A DNA stretch of 10,467 nt from CAZOIA01 sp964579675 (GTDB taxonomy: Bacteria > Planctomycetota > Phycisphaerae > UBA1845 > PWPN01), in the NCBI GenBank assembly GCA_964579675.1, contig CAZOIA010000191.1, positions 1 to 10,467 on the forward strand, read 5' to 3'. Under the pieces are notes generated by a model. The model did no database searches. It saw nothing but the letters and a program-made list of their open reading frames with translations, and was not told the DNA's origin. Below are positions 7,464 through 10,467 of the stretch, piece after piece; within the stretch, counting starts at the first letter, position 1, and every line of letters starts with the position of its first letter. Both the position numbers and the translations under genes were made by a program.

Positions 7464-7928
7464 TCACTCGTCGTCCAGAGCAGTGATGTTCGTATTGTTG
7501 ACGGAGTTGTATTGGGCTATCTTCTCGGCATCCGTGCCGGTGTTGGGGATGAGCGCACGAACAACGCCGTTCCCGCTGTTGTACCACCATACGGTGTCGG
7601 TGGCGGAGGTCTTGGTGGCTGGATGGTTCTTGGTGCCGTCGGTTGACGTGCTGAAAGCGGGATCCGTGACGCTCGAGAAAAGCGGATTCCTCGGCAACGC
7701 GCCGCCCTCGAACATGTCGGCAGTAATCGACGCCGGGAAGGAACCGTTCCTCGCCTTCTCCGTGCTGACCTTCCGCATCATGGCTTTGACGACCATAGCG
7801 GTCGAGTTGGTCCGGCCCTCATCGGCAGCGGAAGTGAATTGCGGAATGATTGCCGCCGCCAGAATCCCGAGGATGATCACGACGATCAGCACCTCTACGA
7901 GAGTGAAAGCACTACGCTGCCGCATCAT
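7464..7928 (-). CDS. Prepilin-type protein (type IV pilin / type II pseudopilin-like)
   Basis: 154 aa from the ATG at 7928. The N-terminus is the class III prepilin signal: basic MMRQRSA, then FTLVEVLIVVIILGILAAA with the conserved Glu at +5. A prepilin peptidase would cut before F and methylate it. The residue before the cut is Ala rather than the near-invariant Gly. Behind the hydrophobic helix come IIPQFTSAADEGRTNSTAM and a globular domain (AMMRKVSTEKARNG; DTVWWYNSGNGVVRALIP), ending ALDDE. This resembles GspG-type pseudopilins common in planctomycetes, but no assembly gene is nearby to show which machine it serves. GGAGG lies 5 nt upstream of the ATG at 7928 and 8 nt upstream of a second ATG at 7925. 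A farther ATG at 7940 is part of the Shine-Dalgarno repeat. It converges on the sulfatase across a hairpin. Confidence 0.9.
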   Translation of the reverse strand: MMRQRSAFTLVEVLIVVIILGILAAAIIPQFTSAADEGRTNSTAMVVKAMMRKVSTEKARNGSFPASITADMFEGGALPRNPLFSSVTDPAFSTSTDGTKNHPATKTSATDTVWWYNSGNGVVRALIPNTGTDAEKIAQYNSVNNTNITALDDE

Positions 7929-7930
7929 AC

Positions 7931-7969
7931 TTGCCTCCATAACTGCCTGTTTGCCTCCATAACTGCCTG
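7931..7969 (-). repeat. Tandem duplication of the pilin Shine-Dalgarno leader
   Basis: TTGCCTCCATAACTGCCTG occurs at 7931-7949 and again at 7951-7969 (plus-strand reading), 20 nt apart. On the pilin strand each copy provides ATGGAGGCAA, so there are two GGAGG ribosome binding sites. The upstream copy's ATG (7960) opens an 11-codon frame, MEANRQLWRQV, whose TGA (7927-7925) overlaps the pilin ATGs. This may be a small coupled leader peptide or simply a chance duplication. Confidence 0.7.
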
Positions 7970-8387
7970 GCGTACCCCCTGTTCTTACCGGGTCCTTGTC
8001 GCCTGGATAGTTCGTGGATCGGCTAATTCCGGCGGGGAGTTCATATACGGGCGGATATTCCGCATTGGCAGGGCGGGACTCCTGATCACCGGGCGGCGAG
8101 CTGCACCTGCTTTCCCGCCGCGGGTGCCTTCGCGTCCAATAACATCTGAGCGGCGTGGTCTTGCGGTCGATTCCCGGAGCATTGGATGGGTCGCGAGGCG
8201 GTCACTTCTTCCCAACCCTGGCGGCGCTCGTCCGTATCTGACGTCCGAGAACATGTGCACGAGGCGGTTGGCTGATGCACAACGCTCGGGTAAGGCGGAT
8301 GTCCGTTTTTCGGCCTGCTCCTTGACCGGGGCGACCTCCCTGTCCGGCAGGTACTCCACAGAATGCCTCGCCTTGCCCCGGGGGCCG

Positions 8388-8416
8388 TTGAGGTGGTACT
8401 CCCGCGCGGTTACAAT
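8388..8416 (+). promoter_or_regulatory. Good sigma70-type promoter for the dUTPase
   Basis: TTGAGG (8388-8393), a 17-nt spacer, and TACAAT (8411-8416) match the consensus at 4/6 and 5/6 positions. Transcription would begin near 8423, leaving a short leader with AGGGAGG about 7 nt before the ATG at 8449. This is the clearest promoter in the window. Confidence 0.6.
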
Positions 8417-8448
8417 CACGCGGCACCTGATACCAAGGGAGGCTGCCC

Positions 8449-8868
8449 ATGCTGCGCGAGCTGTTTCAACATCAGGCGGAACTCAACCGGCGGATCGGAT
8501 TCGACCCCGCCGGGTTGCGTGAGAACTTCGACCCCCAACAGGCCGGCATCTGGCTGAACAACTACATCGCCGCCATGAGCAACGAGCTTGAGGAGCTGCG
8601 AGACTGCACCTGGTGGAAGCACTGGTGCGCCGAGGCCAAGCAGGGCAAACGGTTCATGCTCCATGATCTCCAGAACGCGCGGGTCGAAGTGATCGACATG
8701 CTGTTCTTCTGGATCAGCCTCGCCCAGTGCGTCGGGCTTGATGCCGACGGGGTGATGGAACTCTATCGGCAGAAACTGGAAGTCAACCATCGGCGGCAAA
8801 CCGACGGCTACTCGATGGCCAACAAGGACGAGTCCGACAACAAGTCGGTTGGCCTCAAGGACAGGTAG
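8449..8868 (+). CDS. Dimeric-type dUTPase (all-alpha NTP pyrophosphatase)
   Basis: 139 aa. This family hydrolyses dUTP to dUMP and pyrophosphate, keeping uracil out of DNA and feeding dTMP synthesis; it is cytoplasmic and Mg-dependent. Visible signature parts are W-L-N-N-Y-I (35-40), the acidic helix NELEELRDCTWWKHW (45-59, with E46 and E49 as probable metal ligands), and EVIDMLFFW (80-88) with E80 and D83. The end of the domain, YRQKLEVNHRRQTDGY (106-121), supplies basic and aromatic substrate contacts. The protein is short for this family but complete, and belongs to the MazG/dUTPase_2 fold. A less likely reading is a MazG-like pyrophosphatase with other substrates. The start is supported by AGGGAGG and the promoter at 8388-8416. 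It ends 13 bp before the stop codon of the converging bioA, leaving no room for a standard terminator between them. Confidence 0.85.
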   Translation: MLRELFQHQAELNRRIGFDPAGLRENFDPQQAGIWLNNYIAAMSNELEELRDCTWWKHWCAEAKQGKRFMLHDLQNARVEVIDMLFFWISLAQCVGLDADGVMELYRQKLEVNHRRQTDGYSMANKDESDNKSVGLKDR

Positions 8869-8881
8869 GCCGGACGCCGGA

Positions 8882-10297
8882 TCATTCCAAACCGTCGCTG
8901 ACGCTGCTGCGGATCGTGGGGACCACTTCGCTGATGCAGCGGTGAACGGTGTCGAGCAGATGGTCGAGGTTGGCGGGCGAGATGGTCAGCGGCGGCATGA
9001 TGACAATGGTGTCGGCCAGGGGGCGAAGGATGACGCCGCCAGCCCGCGCGCGGGCACAGACCTGCGCGCCCACCTGCAGGCGGTAGGGGTACGCCTCGCC
9101 GGTCGATTTGTCGCGGACGATCTCGATGCCGGCGATCATGCCCCATTGCCGGACGTCGCCGACGTGCGGGTTTTTCGCGAGCCGGGTCAGGTGGGAGGCG
9201 ATGCACGCGATCTTGTTCGGGAGCTGGTCGAGCGTGCGGTCGGTCTCGAACACGTCGAGCGAGGCGAGGGCGGCAGCACAACCGAGTGGGTTGCCGGTGA
9301 ACGTGTGGCCATGATAGAAAGTCCTGCCGCTGTCGATCGGGCCGAGGAACGCTTCGTAAATGGCTTCGGTGGCCAGCGTGGCGGCGAGCGGCAGATACCC
9401 GCCGGTCAGTCCCTTTGACACACAGAGCAGATCAGGCGCGACGCCTTCGTGATCGCAGGCGAACATCGTGCCCGTTCGCCCGAAGCCGGTGGCGACCTCG
9501 TCGGCGATAAGCAGCGTGTCATATCGATCACACAGCTTGCGCAGACGGGTCAGGTGCCCGGGCGGGGCGGTGATGATGCCGGCGGCACATTGCACGAGGG
9601 GTTCGACGACGACGGCCGCCACCTTGCCCCGGTGTTGTTGGAGCAGCTTGCCGATCTCGTCGGCGCAGGCGAGCCCGCAGGTTTCCGGGGATGCGTTCAG
9701 CGGACAGCGATAGCAATAAGGCGACGGCGCGAACTCGGTCTTGAACAGCAGTGGCTGATAGACGCGATGGAACAGGTCGATGCCGCCGAGGCTGACCGCG
9801 CCGAGGGTGTCGCCGTGGTAGGCGTTACGCAGGGCGATGAACCGGTCGCGTTGCGGCTGGCCGCGGTGGTGCCAGTAGCCGTAAGCGAGCTTGCAGGCGA
9901 CCTCGACGCTGGTGGAGCCGTCGTCGGAGAAGAAGACCCTGGTTAGACCCGGCGGGGCAATGTCCACGAGCCGCCTGGCCAACTCGATTGCCGGTGGCGA
10001 TGCCAGCCCGAGTTGGGTGGAATGAGCGACCCGCCGCAGTTGATCGGCAATCGCCCGGTCGATCTCCGCTCGGCGGTGGCCGTGGATGTTGCACCACAGG
10101 CTCGAATGACCGTCGATGTACCGGTTGCCGTCGGCGTCAATGAGGTATTCGCCCTGGGCCGCGACGATGACCAGTGGATCGACGACGTTCCACAAGGCAT
10201 GTTGCGTGAACGGGTGCCAGAGGTAGCGGCGGTCCCACTCGGCCAGTCGCCGTTTCTCCTCGGGCGGCAGGGCGTAATCAGGCTGGGTGTGGGTCAT
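8882..10297 (-). CDS. bioA: Adenosylmethionine-8-amino-7-oxononanoate aminotransferase (BioA), Bacillus-like
   Basis: 471 aa. PLP enzyme of biotin synthesis that converts 7-keto-8-aminopelargonate to 7,8-diaminopelargonate in the cytoplasm. Visible features are R-Y-L-W-H-P-F-T-Q (24-32), GSTSVEVACK (127-136), NAYHGDT (158-164), ADEVATGFGRTG (265-276, with D266 binding the pyridine nitrogen), the Schiff-base Lys K295 in VSKGLTGGYLP, and TFTGNPLGC (332-340). The W-x-P-F-T-Q start and the segment HVGDVRQWG (378-386) closely resemble, from memory, the Bacillus subtilis enzyme, which uses lysine as amino donor. Four Cys lie at 195, 198, 207 and 211 (PYCYRCPL, ETCGLAC). The start is at ATG 10297; the frame continues upstream to 10450, but those residues are Pro/Ala-rich and unlike the family. 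No other bio gene is in the window. Confidence 0.95.
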   Translation of the reverse strand: MTHTQPDYALPPEEKRRLAEWDRRYLWHPFTQHALWNVVDPLVIVAAQGEYLIDADGNRYIDGHSSLWCNIHGHRRAEIDRAIADQLRRVAHSTQLGLASPPAIELARRLVDIAPPGLTRVFFSDDGSTSVEVACKLAYGYWHHRGQPQRDRFIALRNAYHGDTLGAVSLGGIDLFHRVYQPLLFKTEFAPSPYCYRCPLNASPETCGLACADEIGKLLQQHRGKVAAVVVEPLVQCAAGIITAPPGHLTRLRKLCDRYDTLLIADEVATGFGRTGTMFACDHEGVAPDLLCVSKGLTGGYLPLAATLATEAIYEAFLGPIDSGRTFYHGHTFTGNPLGCAAALASLDVFETDRTLDQLPNKIACIASHLTRLAKNPHVGDVRQWGMIAGIEIVRDKSTGEAYPYRLQVGAQVCARARAGGVILRPLADTIVIMPPLTISPANLDHLLDTVHRCISEVVPTIRSSVSDGLE

Positions 10298-10344
10298 TGG
10301 CTGAGGTATTCCATTTCCTGCCGGCGCGAATCCCGGATTTGCGC

Positions 10345-10372
10345 ACCGTAGCAGACGGCATGAGGGTGTCAA
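10345..10372 (-). promoter_or_regulatory. Candidate promoter for bioA
   Basis: On the minus strand a perfect TTGACA (10372-10367) is followed by 16 nt and TACGGT (10350-10345), a weaker -10 box. The transcript would start near 10338, giving a leader of about 40 nt. No clear biotin-repressor operator is seen here. The rest of the region to the window edge shows no gene. Confidence 0.4.
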
Positions 10373-10467
10373 CGCATCTGGTGCTGGGGCAGCGGCGGGG
10401 GGTGCGTGACAGTTCCGGCGGGGACCTTCGGGCGGGCAGCGGGGAGGCACCTCGCTTTTCCGAACCC

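Larger units (their letters stand above)
7929..8448. other. Long gap between pilin and dUTPase, no convincing gene
   Basis: About 520 bp. Both strands have open frames (the longest on the minus strand, 7985-8419, begins at a GTG inside the dUTPase promoter), but none has a recognisable domain. Frame-to-frame fragments look like GC-rich noncoding sequence or a decayed gene. A GCGGA-TAT-TCCGC inverted repeat lies at 8051-8063, about 125 bp upstream of the pilin start, and could be an operator. The right end holds the dUTPase promoter and the left end the duplicated pilin leader. Confidence 0.55.

Noticed and set aside
7985..8419. 144-codon minus-strand ORF between pilin and dUTPase
   Set aside because: Its GTG start lies in the dUTPase promoter, there is no Shine-Dalgarno, its composition is Arg-rich, and no family similarity is recognisable.
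10298..10450. N-terminal extension of BioA to 522 aa
   Set aside because: Pro/Ala-rich residues unlike BioA; a perfect TTGACA promoter element lies within this stretch, and the ATG at 10297 gives the expected length.

Overview
The window is GC-rich (roughly 60-65% by eye) and looks like a chromosomal segment of a planctomycete-type bacterium (Planctomycetota, possibly Phycisphaerae or relatives). This is inferred from the mix of genes: an exported Cys-type sulfatase, an orphan prepilin-like protein, an exported cyclophilin with an extra N-terminal domain, a lipid-A-type acyltransferase, and a dnaX-ybaB pair in a loosely packed genome with long intergenic gaps. The phylum cannot be proven from the window alone.

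Layout, left to right. On the minus strand lie ybaB and, upstream of it, dnaX (16-1835). They form a replication/recombination operon that probably continues into recR just off the left edge. A repeat-rich, gene-free stretch follows (1836-2392). Next on the minus strand come a secreted cyclophilin-type peptidyl-prolyl isomerase (2393-3604), a putative lipoprotein (3781-4407), a gap with one weak small ORF, and an LpxL/HtrB-family acyltransferase (4758-5612). A divergent gap (5613-5949) separates the acyltransferase from the plus-strand sulfatase (5950-7338). The sulfatase converges on a minus-strand prepilin-like gene (7464-7928), with a 9-bp hairpin between them. A 520-bp gap without a convincing gene ends at a good promoter for a plus-strand dimeric-type dUTPase (8449-8868). 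The dUTPase converges, with only 13 bp between stop codons, on a minus-strand bioA (8882-10297).

Most genes look like independent housekeeping or envelope functions. Only dnaX-ybaB is a clear operon, with the ybaB ribosome binding site lying inside the last codons of dnaX.

The most interesting signal is inside dnaX. A G5A9 tract (667-680) lies exactly between the clamp-loader core and the Pro/Arg-rich tau tail, and both alternative reading frames hit a stop almost at once. This is the arrangement expected for programmed frameshifting or transcriptional slippage that makes a short gamma form beside full-length tau, as known in E. coli and Thermus. Other points worth a look are the 21-nt-periodic hairpin array upstream of dnaX, an acyltransferase lacking its catalytic Glu, a cyclophilin with substituted active-site positions, a duplicated Shine-Dalgarno leader before the pilin gene, and a BioA that resembles the lysine-using Bacillus type.
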